NCBI GenBank assembly: GCA_015179045.1
Contig: WHUZ01000343.1
Coordinates: 1-10,725, forward strand
DNA from: Kalaharituber pfeilii
Lineage: Eukaryota > Ascomycota > Pezizomycetes > Pezizales > Pezizaceae
Length of the DNA: 10,725 nt
Direction of reading: 5' to 3'
Shown: piece after piece, positions 1 to 8,738 of the stretch
Position numbering within the stretch: position 1 is the stretch's first letter
Layout of the letters: every line of letters starts with the position of its first letter
Translations under genes and position numbers: made by a program
The notes under the pieces: model-generated
Seen by the model: the letters and a program-made list of their open reading frames with translations, nothing else
The model's database searches: none
Told to the model about the DNA's origin: nothing

Positions 1-676
1 TAAGGACTGACAATGTCTCTTCAGAGACAGCACTATTTTATTCTAGGTTTGAAGATTAACTCTTTTATTGTGAAGAATCGCTATCTGGTATGACTTCGAA
101 TAATTTGGTCAGTGGTGTTAATATGATTACTCAACGATATGCTTTCTTCAGAGTCCTTGTGTGAAGCCTTACAAATTTCGGTGGAGTATTGTAGCAGTAA
201 ACCATATTTAGAATTTGTTCTGTGTAGTGGAGAGAAGGTGATCTTCAAAAAGTTGTAATTCGCAGCATTTCCAGAAAGTCATTATAGAATTCTTCTCAGT
301 CTTCCTCCTCCACTGCGAGTATTCGCTTGAGTTGAGACCTATCTAACTCTACACCGTCCTGATTTAGTTCTTGCTGAAACTTCAAAAGTCTCACAGCAGA
401 TCCACAAGACGTTTTGTACTTTTGCTAGCTCTATACTTGAGAAATACTTCCTTGGTGTCATGAAATCCCTAGAGGTAATTGCTCATATACTCAATTGTTT
501 TGTCAGTATGGCTATGGTACTGTGCCATAAGATGGAAGTCACTGATGTAATGAATATATTTAATTGCTTTATTCTATTCCATGATTTGTATCTGTGTAGG
601 ACATAAACTGTTTGGTGATAAAGAGCAGTGACAAAGACTGCAAGAATGACCTTTCCTAAATTCCACATCTCCTTAC

Positions 677-731
677 CTTTGCACAATGTCAGCAAGCCAA
701 AAATCCCCTTCTCAATTCTATATATCCATAC
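677..731 (-). other. Fossil intron in the transposase relic
   Basis: A 55-nt intron starts with GTATGG at 731, has GCTGAC as a branch site about 15 nt before the end, and ends in CAAAG at 677. Removal joins QWE to GKEMWNLGKVILAVF through a split glycine codon (G|GT), which restores the conserved QWxGKEM block. Without splicing the frame is broken. The fit of donor, branch site, acceptor and conserved protein block makes this a strong call although the gene is dead. Confidence 0.75.
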
Positions 732-1530
732 CTTCCCACTGTATGATCACATGATATACTTTAGTCAGCTGAGTGAACCCTAAATAGGGAGGCAATGAGC
801 CCATATATGATTAAATATAGTGAGTCTCCATGAGATTTTAGGAGTCCCTGTCTCCAATTTATGAAATGCTTAGTCATACCAAGGTAAATATTATGCATTA
901 AGTCCGCTCGAACCAAAGCTGATGGGATAACATCAGGAAGATGCCATAGAGCATTGTTAATTGGCTTGACCCTATCTGTTTCAAGATGCGACTTGTCCTC
1001 GCATTTCCAAGCCGCAGCATATAATAGGTAGGGTCTATGATGGTAGAGAGGGCCATCTTAGGGTTGAAGATCGCTAAGTTGTTCAGAAGTAGTAATACAT
1101 ACTGAATACTGATTAATAGTGATACTATAAATCATTGCAAGTTCCATGTGATCTCCAAACCAGCAACAAAGGCGGGGTAGCAATGGCGTATATTTTCGTT
1201 GGCATATACCATTTCGATTCTTTCAAGACTTGGAATGTCTACAAGGGGACTAAGAACATAGCTGATAACATCGTATATCATCTGGAATGACTGCTTTTCT
1301 TGTTCTTGGATTAAATATTCGAGTAGGCTGTCTATACATTTTAGACTAACAGGAAGTAATGTGAGAACAGTCCAAGTATGCATACTTAGGCTATTGTAGA
1401 TTATGGAGCAGATGTTCCTAATTGTAAGGTAGATAGGCCAGAGTTTCTTGCTACCAGAATAGTTAGTAAGATATATCTGATCTGATCCAAGCAAAATTGG
1501 TACAACCGTTGAACTAACTGGAAGGGTCTC

Positions 1531-1578
1531 CTGAGCGACTGTCAGCTCCACATTCCAACAAGAATATTATGTATTTAC
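1531..1578 (-). other. Fossil intron in the transposase relic
   Basis: A 48-nt intron starts with GTAAAT at 1578, carries GCTGAC as a branch site, and ends in GCTCAG at 1531. Removing it joins SIQ to ETLPVSSTVVP in phase 0, as the conserved block before PILLGSDQ requires. Size and branch site are typical of filamentous ascomycetes. It shows that the element was once spliced and was not inserted as processed cDNA. Confidence 0.72.
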
Positions 1579-2190
1579 CTGAATGGACTACTATCATGTA
1601 GTAGTGTGCAGCTCAGAGTAGGTTCGCTCCTGACTTGGGTTGAATTCTTAAACCAGAGCCCAAACCATATATTCAGCATAGCATTGTTGGTGAAGAAGAT
1701 ATTGGACACAAGCTATGATGTCTCTATACTAGTACCAGGCGGTATTCTTTTGGAGTGGAAAATAGACTGATCTGCTAACCCATGGAGGTTTATCATACAC
1801 GCTATCAACAGTTTTGTATAGAGTATATACGGACCTAAAAGATACATATTGGGTCTTAATATCACTTGTCACTAGCCTGTCACAAAAGAAACCATCAATA
1901 TGATAATTAGATCCTGGGACTGGATGAAAAAGTATACACGTTTGTATTTGAATAGAGTCTGAAATGGTGCCAAATAATTGTAGTCAGGATTTTCCTTAGC
2001 GGAGAAGAGGTGTGGGCGTACTGAAGTACCTGCTCAACACTCTAGCAGAAATAATTTGACTTTCAGTACTCCTCCAGTATGGTTTGCTTGTTGTCAGATG
2101 CAGTTTGGAAGTCCTTATGCAGACTTTGTAAAGCCAAATCAGGTTCAAAGGGAATTTATTTACTATCCAAGTCCTGTTTATTGCTGTTGA

Positions 2191-2257
2191 TATTATTATC
2201 ATAATCATTATCATCATTATGATCATTATCATTATGATCATCATCATCACTATCATC
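2191..2257. repeat. Imperfect trinucleotide microsatellite (ATC/ATT)
   Basis: About 67 bp of alternating TCA, TTA and TGA-like triplets with an embedded near-repeat of CATTATCATTATGATCAT. The minus-strand frame across it reads almost only Met and Ile, which is a product of the repeat and not a protein. Confidence 0.9.
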
Positions 2258-2987
2258 TAAACGGTATAGTGATTATGCGAAATTACTGAAATCCTCCTTA
2301 TCTCTCTGCTGTGAATCTTCATGGGAATGTTTTCGGAATGAGGTTGGATGCTCCAATAGCTTAGTGATATCTCACTGATGCTTCAATACAAGATGATTGG
2401 CATACTAGTCAGTGGAGGTATACCCCTTACCATAGAAAGGACAAGCAGTTTTTAATGCAGTCATGTGGCAAGCCGCAGACTTGGGGACAGGTTGGGTATG
2501 TATGTGGATACGATAAGGAGTAAAGGTCACCGAATGAAAGCGTAGTTTTATGAACAAAGCAAACTCTAACTGATATTCAATTGACAATTATATTGGCTAT
2601 ACTAGTGAGTAGTAAATAGCAGAAGTATGGAGGTACCTACTGGTACCTGTGATGAGGGCATTGGTCCAGTCGGTTTATGAACTGATAAGGTTTCTAGCTA
2701 GGCTAAAACATTAATACAAGGCTTAGCACGTAGGTTTGAGAAGTGAAAATCATTGATTTTGAGAGATTTAACAACACCAGCAACTGTCCGAGTATATACT
2801 TATATCTAAAAGAATGTGGTGAGTTTGCAGAGAGACTGCTAGTGACATAATCTTAAGTTCCTAATACGATTAAAGTAGGCTTTGTTCTTACTGTTTGATA
2901 TATAAACATTTCATACCAAGCTCCAATAGGCCTAGAGTGATTATGCTAGAAACATCTGTCTAAGCCATACTAGTAGAATACTAGATC
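2258..2987. other. Intergenic DNA, no gene seen
   Basis: AT-rich sequence with no open frame or conserved protein block that I can support. The only local structure is AGGTACC-TACT-GGTACCT at about 2631-2648, a 7-bp inverted repeat. Some of this stretch may be further decayed transposon DNA. Confidence 0.5.
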
Positions 2988-3408
2988 TTTTTTTTTTTTA
3001 TCAATACTTGCATACTGCCCAAAGGGCTATGGCAAGGTTTTATTAAAAGCGAAAAAAGAAGTCGAACCCCAAATTACCAACTCCTAAGTACATATAGTAC
3101 CTGCGAAACTTCTCTATGATACAGGTGGCAGTCCTGGTCCCAGTATCTCCTACTTCCATCCCCTCTCTGACTCGTACCGGACCGATCTGAGCCAATATCC
3201 TCCAAGCCTCACTCTCTCAACATCCGTCTCCTTTTTCAAATATACAACCGCCGAGGTGGTTTTCTTCCTCTCCTCAACCAGTGTAGTCCTCTTTCTTAGC
3301 CAGCGAATCCCTAATATCTTTTCCAATTCCTTGTTCACAGCCTCCAACTATTGTCTGACCTTCCTTAGGTCCTCCTATAAGGTGATTCCATACATTACGA
3401 TGCTGGTT
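2988..3408 (-). mobile_element. 3' fragment of a LINE-like retroelement with poly(A) tail
   Basis: On the minus strand a broken reading frame (3408 to 3150) is followed by about 160 bp of apparent 3' sequence, an AATAAA signal at 3039-3044, and a 12-base A tract (plus-strand T run at 2988-2999). A terminal A tract behind a polyadenylation signal is what target-primed reverse transcription leaves. The order fits a 5'-truncated LINE or a retroposed copy. I could not find target-site duplications by eye, so the left and right limits are approximate. Confidence 0.55.
3150..3408 (-). pseudogene. Possible LINE ORF1 (gag-like) fragment
   Basis: The frame reads TSIVMYGITL, stop, EDLRKVRQ, stop, LEAVNKELEKILGIRWL, then ERKKTTSAVVYLKKE and a GGYWLRSVRYE block ending at 3150. 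The pattern of a beta-strand-like IVMYGI, a helix, a WL(R)K motif, and a hydrophobic SAVVYLK strand resembles the RRM-like domain of fungal Tad-type LINE ORF1 proteins. Two in-frame stops (TAG codons near 3346-3348 and 3376-3378) break it. No zinc knuckle or reverse transcriptase follows, so only a small piece remains. The family call is tentative and rests on recalled pattern and on the poly(A) tail downstream. Confidence 0.42.
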
Positions 3409-3414
3409 TTTTCA

Positions 3415-3459
3415 TGCCAAGAAACCATGGACCAGCTGTAACTCCATGGTTTCTTGGCA
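3415..3459. repeat. Perfect 17-bp inverted repeat (hairpin)
   Basis: TGCCAAGAAACCATGGA at 3415-3431 is exactly complementary to TCCATGGTTTCTTGGCA at 3443-3459, with an 11-nt loop. The right arm is also the first unit of the neighbouring tandem repeat (CTCCATGGTTTCTT at 3442, repeated as CTCTATGGTTTCTT at 3489). This suggests that one unit was inverted at the repeat edge. Confidence 0.9.
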
Positions 3460-3775
3460 CAGGTGCTATACATTTCGTGCTACGGCTGCTCTATGGTTTC
3501 TTAGTATAGGTGCTATACATTTTATGATATTGAAAGAGACTCACTATACCTGTAATATTGACCTCATTCTGCTATTCTCATATCATCGATTAGGCCCTAT
3601 AGTATGTGTCAGATAATTTCGCGATTGAAAGGGACCCACTATACATATAAAATTGTACTCATTATACCACTCTCGTACCATCCAACTGTCAGTGGCCCTA
3701 TGGTATGTGTCAGATTCAACTCATGTTCACACATCTCATAATGTTGAAAGGGACCCATTATATATATGAAATGTA
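3442..3775. repeat. Diverged tandem repeat array
   Basis: Two short units start at 3442 and 3489 (47 bp apart) and share CTnTATGGTTTCTT and GGTGCTATACATTT. Longer units follow: GAAAG(A/G)GAC(T/C)CA(C/T)TATA at 3532, 3627 and 3746, and CCCTAT(A/G)GTATGTGTCAGAT at 3595 and 3696. Spacings of 95, 119 and 101 bp show that the units have gained and lost bases. It may be minisatellite-like DNA or the internal repeats of a transposon. Confidence 0.75.
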
Positions 3776-4320
3776 CCTATTGTTCTTATTAGAAATCGTA
3801 GAAGTAGGTCATACAATAATAAATACTATGAAGCTGCTACAATCTAAGAGAAGTAAAAACAATAAAATTGTTTACAAAAGTCCTTTAGTATAATAATTTC
3901 TACATGTTTCATTAAAGTTCCTGTACAGACTAGAAACTCTTAGTTCAATTCCAGAACCCTCAAGACATCAACTAGATGTTTCAAGAGGGGAAGGCCAAGT
4001 TCATGTACCACCAAAGGCTAGTAGGTATAAATCTCTAGGATTCCTTTTCTGAGATAAAATACAAGCTGCTCATTGGATATATCAGTTTAATATCCCTCAG
4101 ACGTATACAACCATTTAGAATGTATACAAGATTACTTGTATCTATAGACTATTTTGCCAAGTAAGATAGACATTTCATTTCTTTCAAGAGTTATATTGTC
4201 TGTAAATCTTACTACTACCCCATGTGTATTTGCTTTGAGGGAATACATTTTTAGTACTATTTCTACATCTGGCGGTTGCCATTATAAGAAATATTTGACT
4301 AATCTCTTTAGAGTATTACT
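3776..4320. other. Intergenic DNA, no gene seen
   Basis: AT-rich sequence without a supportable open frame or conserved block. It may hold the missing upstream part of the broken gene at 4321, but I could not extend that frame to the left. Confidence 0.45.
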
Positions 4321-5570
4321 ATGATGAGGAAAAAAATTTCTACATACAAGGTTCACCTTGGCTTTGAGGATCACGATCCGAACTATAATGAGTGGCAGCG
4401 GGTGATAGATGCATATGTATAGACTAATAATATCAAAGACAAGAACGATCTAGGAGCTGCCACTTGGAACTCTTAGTGAGTGGTGGTCATTGCATATGTA
4501 AGATTTCCTGAATCTGGAAAGAGACTCGTAGTGCAGAGGGAGGCTCTTGCCTCGCAAGCATTAGATGAGATATTGATTGATATCACCAAAAAAAATAAAC
4601 ATAGGGAGAGGGTTGCCAAATAGACAGAAAACGGAAGTGAGCTTCTGAAGATATTGCAGGGCTTGCAGAACTCAAGGAAAACTTTGACAAAAATTTGCAA
4701 AGTCCCCATACGAATGCGCAGAGTATTGGAGTATTTTTTTACCTAACTGACTCTACTGTCACAGCGTATAAGCGGCAATCTCTGGAGGGTACTACGATTA
4801 AACAGCTAGCACAGTATAACCTTCTACAGAATCGCTGGGTCTGGTTCAGGCCTGGCAAGTTCTTCATTGCTACAGTTACACAAAACATTATTCAGAGGGT
4901 GAGAGATGCTCTAGCCAAACATCTGCCTGTTGGCAGAAATGTGAGAGAAATCTATAGTGTTCTAGTGGATCCCAACTGACGCATCCAAAGGACTCAATTA
5001 TACTTTCCTCTGATGCTGAAGTAGAAGCATTTTTTCGAATCACAGAGTTTAAGCCCATCAAGCTACTTATTATAATGTATAGGAAAGTAGAGGATAGTGC
5101 AGATAGCCTCCCGCATGCAGGGAGTAGTCAGATTCACTTTGCTAAGAACCATTTTGACCCCCCAGAGGTATATGATGACCAGCTACAGACTCAGACAGTC
5201 TAGTGCGGATATGGGCAGGATTCAGGAAGCAAAGAATGTCCAAAAAGGACCAAAGCTTTGAAGAAAGAAAATGAAAATCAGAAAAAAAATCAAGCAACTT
5301 CAAAAAGTCAAAGAGGAGCTCAAAGCAGAGCATAAGAGGCGATATCTAGAATCTTTGGATTCTGACAATGAAGGATGGCACTACTTAAAATGTTTGCATT
5401 CCCGTTTGGACGCAGCTACTTGGGTATCACCCACAGCCTAAATAGCAGCCCAGCAAGGTATTTATGCATTTCGTGCCTATGATGGCAGTAGTTTAACTGC
5501 TAAAGAAAGCCAATATGTAGTGATGAGTTCTTATGCAATAGCATTGGATCAACCTGCACCATCAATGTGA
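4321..5570 (+). pseudogene. Broken gene of unknown family (about 415 codons)
   Basis: A coding remnant can be followed for 1.25 kb by changing frame. Frame 1 from ATG 4321 has stops at 4420, 4474, 4477 and 4621. Frame 3 (4695-4979) reads SIGVFFYLTDSTVTAYKRQ, then FFIATVTQNIIQRVRDAL and LPVGRNVREIYSVLVDP. Frame 2 (4982-5335) reads SSDAEVEAFFRITEFKP and an acidic PPEVYDD region. Frame 3 again (5271-5570) gives a charged coiled-coil-like stretch IKQLQKVKEELKAEHKRRYL, then WVSPTA, a stop, and a last exon-like piece ending SMSTOP at 5570. Each piece has normal protein composition and they join in a sensible order, so the gene was once real. I do not recognise the family. The final stop at 5568-5570 is taken as the original end. 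Confidence 0.6.
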
Positions 5571-5932
5571 AAGGGAATAGTTGCTGCCATGATATAAGGG
5601 AGGTTGGACTATTCTCTTAGGTTGAACCCGACTCTCAAAGTGCACAATGTACTTAGGCGGAGATGGAATAAGGATGATGATGAAGACCCAGTAGAATGAG
5701 ATTGCATAGGCTGCTAAGTGGATGCACAAAGTCGCCGCATTTATTGATATCGACATACATCACTTGCTTTGGCATTTCAACTTTCATATTATTTCATTTG
5801 CTTTGCAATATTCTGTTTATGTTTATTTGTAGTTGTTAGTACAAGTCTTGATATTCAGTTACATATGCTATAGGCAATGTATGTACGTTCTATGACAAGT
5901 TGATGTGCAGCATGTGTGCAGTTTTACTGTGG

Positions 5933-5958
5933 TAAGAGATAAGTAAAGATATCTCTTA
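5933..5958. repeat. 9-bp perfect hairpin
   Basis: TAAGAGATA at 5933-5941 pairs with TATCTCTTA at 5950-5958 across an 8-nt loop, and a GGGGGG run follows. No gene end is nearby, so a terminator role is not supported. Confidence 0.7.
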
Positions 5959-6555
5959 GGGGGGTGAAACTTTGTAAAATTCGATACACTAGTTTCACTA
6001 CTTTTGGTCCTTATCATACTGATCATTTGCAATATACACATTTACTTGTGGGATTACACTCACCTACTATGAGACTGATGAAATTATATAAGTCTATATT
6101 ATATTGACTGCTAGGACTAACTACATGATCTAATAGTTATGTTGTGATTCTATAGTAGTACTTTATAGCTTACTGCTCAAGTATGCTTTAGCTATGTCTA
6201 CTCTACTAGCAGCTGCCAGTGCATAAATTCATAATAGTATTTAATATCTCACTATAAGTGTATTGACCTTCCTTTCAAGTACTATAATAAATAACTTCGA
6301 GAATATTCTAGTAGATATAAGGACAGTAATTAGATGTGCACTATTCCTGTACCTGAGATATATGCACTGGCCATTGCTTGAGATCAGGAATTAGATAGTA
6401 CACAGACCCTCTTAGCTAGATGATAGACAGGGAAACTAGTACATTGAATTTAGCGTAGTTTTACCTGCCTAAGAGATGCAGTGACCTAGAATGTACCAAG
6501 CCATCATGGAGACACTACTCACTATTTTAGCAAATACTTATCTTTGAACTCGGAT

Positions 6556-6663
6556 CTGATAGTAGTAAGTAGTACAAGCTAGCTTGAGCCTAGATTGATT
6601 ATATATAATATTAACAAACTAAACCAAACTAAGCTAAATTTTCATCTTTCTCACTACTATCAG
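6556..6663. repeat. Spaced 11-bp inverted repeat
   Basis: CTGATAGTAGT at 6556-6566 is the exact complement of ACTACTATCAG at 6653-6663, with 86 bp of AT-rich DNA between. The arms can be stretched slightly with mismatches. It may be a remnant of a small MITE-like element, but no target-site duplication is visible. Confidence 0.5.
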
Positions 6664-6808
6664 CTAAATTGAGCATTTCGAAGTTGTTGGTAGGTCAGAA
6701 TAAGCTCCAAGTCTCTATTTATTACTATATTAGGTATTTGTAGTTTATGAAATCTTGTACTAGCTAAGTATTTTAGTGAGCTAGCAAGAAAAACACTAGC
6801 ATGATTTT

Positions 6809-6884
6809 GGCTCGTTTGAGCTCAAGCTAGCTCGCGCAAGCTCAGGCTCGAGCTAACTCGAGCTGCCTTAGCTCATGCCGCTCA
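6809..6884. repeat. 10-bp-period GCTC/GAGC repeat
   Basis: GCTC starts at 6810, 6820, 6830 and 6840, then GGCTCGAGCT and ACTCGAGCT follow. The unit is close to GCTCRNNYNR and many copies form GAGCTC or CTCGAG palindromes. It is the most CpG-dense spot in this AT-rich stretch. Confidence 0.7.
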
Positions 6885-7186
6885 CTATCTGGTAGTAGGT
6901 ACAACCGCTTGAGATTTCTACTTTTGACAGGTTCTGATAAAATCCGCTTATTCATAAAGTATTAGAATAGCTGACTAGTTATATGCATTATGAATGAATG
7001 AGTAGAATGAACAAGTAGGTTACCAAGAGTCATATCAGAGGTCCAAGCGAGCCTTAATCCAACATTAAAGAGACGTTCATTACTCAGCTATCTGCTCCAG
7101 CCTGCCTTTCTTTCTCAAAGATCCAACTACCTATCTCCTTCCACTTATATCTAAACTCTCGTAGGACAATCTACTCTAACATAAAG

Positions 7187-8255
7187 ATGCAGCGATTAGG
7201 ACAGAAACCTACCAAGAGGCCACAATGAGGGGCAAGAAGGGCTGAAAGCATCTCTCAATCATGTATTCCTTAATCTGAATAGAAACCAAGTCCAAATGAT
7301 CAACACATAGATGAAACCGAGCTTCCAAAGGCTCCACACAAATACGGAACCAAACGTCCTTTGTTACAAGAGGTACTACCCTTATTCCAGAAAGTATTTA
7401 TTACATACACAGAAAATATAAGTACTCCAAGTTAAATTGTGCAGATGGGGTACTAAAAATTGAGAAGAATGGTGAGGATAGTGATGTAGTCAGAGTGAGG
7501 ATACAAGCAGAGACAAGAAATACAGTGCAAAGTACAATATCAAGGTCATTCTTATTCTTAGACATTAATTTACAAGTAATAGCCATGCATGCAGAAGCAA
7601 CTATCAGAGATTATATATGGTTTCGAAAGGCTCTTCTGGACCTGAAACAGTTGCATATATTACTCAACAAAGCATAGCTTGAAGGCGAAGAAAAGGTGAG
7701 TAAAACCGCTGAGCTGACTTGCAAGAGCACGCGTTATGTGAGTCCCCTCAGGAAGCTACTAAGTCTGTTGCTAACCTCGATGAACAGCTGAAGAGTATCC
7801 ACTCGCAAATATGTCACACCTGGTCTCGGCATGTGCTTCTACTATAATGGAGGTCTATGGCCTTAAAGGAGAAACAATAGAAGACAGAAGGACAAAACTG
7901 GCTGAACTCCTGTATAAGGACAGGTTCCTGTATTCTGAGCAATATAGACTGATAATAAAGGTGTGTAGACTGGTAGTGTCCTTGAATAGATACTAATAAT
8001 CCTTAGATACTAAAGCACTATTTTAAAGCCCTAGAGCTGGTAACGATCATCTGGTGACATTATTTTTCTGGAGCGCGGATAAGGGGAAAGCGTAATCCTA
8101 TATTTTTGGACAAATTAAATGGGAAATTCATCTGCCTTGTGGCAAGTACAATGCGGCACTACTTGAAATTCTGAGCTACAGGGGAATTCATACTAAAGAA
8201 GAGCTGCTCAGATTTTAACTATGCAAACTGTATGAGTATAAGTGTCATGACCTAG
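7187..8255 (+). pseudogene. Second broken gene of unknown family
   Basis: The likely original start is ATG 7187 (MQRLGQKPTKRPQ), behind a pyrimidine-rich leader. This frame has three stops and then reads PSPNDQHIDETELPKAPHKY and PLLQEVLPLFQKVFITYTEN. The next frame runs from about 7321 to 7677 (SKLNCADGVLKIEKNGEDSD, later RDYIWFRKALLDLKQLHILL). After a stop at 7675 come LEGEEKVSKTAELTCKS, a frame change to EATKSVANLDEQLKSIHSQI, then EDRRTKLAELLYKDR with SEQYRLIIKVCRLVVSL (to 7996), and finally DKLNGKFICLVASTMRHYL (from 8109). Helical, coiled-coil-like segments dominate. I do not recognise the family and see no clear similarity to the broken gene at 4321, although both may come from related repeats. 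The 3' end is approximate. Confidence 0.5.
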
Positions 8256-8330
8256 CAATTCAGATAACTAACCATAAAGGTTGTTTTCCAAATTCCTAAG
8301 TCCTGAGCTAACAGTTACCCTGAACAACAT

Positions 8331-8376
8331 ATAAGTCATGTATTACTAATAAGTCATGTATAAGTCAGGTATTACT
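8331..8376. repeat. Three copies of ATAAGTCA(T/G)GT
   Basis: ATAAGTCATGTATTACT (8331-8347), ATAAGTCATGT (8349-8359) and ATAAGTCAGGTATTACT (8360-8376). Each holds TAAGTCA, one base away from the TGAGTCA sites in the array 80 bp downstream, so both blocks may belong to the same upstream control region. Confidence 0.7.
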
Positions 8377-8457
8377 CATCAACAAGAAAAAGAGGATTAA
8401 TAATCATGTACGATAGTTTTCTTTAAAGATGCTATCAACAGAAATGTAACTAACAAA

Positions 8458-8570
8458 TGAGTCAACTAGTGACTCAGGGAATGAGTCAAGGAATGAGTCA
8501 AGAAGTGACTCAAGGAATGAGTCAAGGAATGAGTCAAAGGTGACTCAAGGAAAAATCATGTAGTGAGTCA
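8458..8570. promoter_or_regulatory. Nine Gcn4/AP-1-type sites on a 12-bp repeat
   Basis: Perfect TGA(G/C)TCA heptamers start at 8458, 8470, 8482, 8494, 8506, 8518, 8530, 8541 and 8564. The first seven are exactly 12 bp apart; the last gaps are 11 and 23 bp, consistent with one decayed unit. The core unit is TGAGTCAAGGAA. TGASTCA is the established site of bZIP factors Gcn4 (yeast), CPC1 and CpcA (filamentous fungi, amino-acid starvation response) and AP-1. The block ends about 50 bp before a TATA-like box, where an upstream activating sequence would lie. Binding is inferred, not shown. Confidence 0.72.
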
Positions 8571-8614
8571 ACTGACCCACACCAAACTCATGTATGGAAA
8601 AGAAGAGCTTAGTG

Positions 8615-8633
8615 GAGCGTATTTAAGGCGCTC
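8615..8633 (+). promoter_or_regulatory. TATA-like core promoter in a CpG inverted repeat
   Basis: GAGCGTATTTAAGGCGCTC holds TATTTAAG flanked by GAGCG (8615-8619) and its complement CGCTC (8629-8633). A start site some 25-40 nt downstream would give a leader of roughly 80-95 nt before ATG 8739. The three CpGs here are the last before a 2.1-kb stretch with a single CpG. Confidence 0.5.
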
Positions 8634-8738
8634 GCTTTACCCACAGAGATAGTTCTTCAGAGTTCTTGAGCCAGAGCACAAAGGAAGTACCTTCACTCTG
8701 ACTTCTCTGAAGCTGTCTAAAGTTTAGATAGTTTTAGT

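Larger units (their letters stand above)
58..2000 (-). pseudogene. Decayed Plavaka-like transposase
   Basis: This is a relic of a fungal DNA-transposon transposase of the Plavaka type (KDZ/CMC-related cut-and-paste elements). Reading the minus strand, conserved blocks appear in family order across several frames: FPLQKN...YRDIIACVQYLL (about 1690-1760), PILLGSDQ...LTNYSG...WPIYLTI (about 1430-1510), INNALWHLP (about 935-960), LMHNIYLGMTKHFINW (about 855-905), QWEG joined to KEMWNLGKVILAVF across an intron, MAQYHSHT (about 505-530), and YSTEICKASHK (about 155-190). The frame changes near 1170, near 550 and near 395. In-frame stops include 1588-1596 (three in a row), 1648-1650, 1729-1731, 469-471 and 296-298. 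No single frame could give a working protein. The N-terminal limit near 2000 is uncertain. Family assignment is from remembered block order, not a search. Confidence 0.82.
5571..7186. other. AT-rich intergenic DNA, rich in TA dinucleotides
   Basis: No gene is supportable in this 1.6 kb. The sequence is unusually dense in TA: in 6121-6180 I count 11 TpA against 2 CpA. It holds a 9-bp hairpin (5933-5958), a spaced 11-bp inverted repeat (6556-6663) and a 10-bp-period GCTC repeat (6809-6884). The TA excess would fit C-to-T decay of old repeats in a CpA context. Confidence 0.5.

Noticed and set aside
1996..2256. Met/Ile-rich minus-strand frame
   Set aside because: It is the translation of the microsatellite at 2191-2257. 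Its far end may include decayed transposase sequence.
3054..3075. B-box-like GGTTCGA on the minus strand before a T run, suggesting a tRNA-derived SINE
   Set aside because: No matching A box and no tRNA fold could be found. The poly(A) tail with AATAAA fits a LINE-like 3' end better.
3256..3441. Plus-strand frame opposite the LINE-like fragment
   Set aside because: It is antisense to the better supported minus-strand coding block and runs into the hairpin arm.
5142..5333. Minus-strand frame rich in Phe and Leu
   Set aside because: It is the antisense of the charged coiled-coil-like part of the broken plus-strand gene, where Lys and Glu codons read as Phe and Leu.
5933..5958. Hairpin as a bacterial-type terminator
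   Set aside because: The stem is AT-rich and followed by G, not T, and the window is eukaryotic.
8458..8570. CRISPR-like array
   Set aside because: The 12-bp period with no unique spacers is a minisatellite of transcription-factor sites, not repeat-spacer structure.
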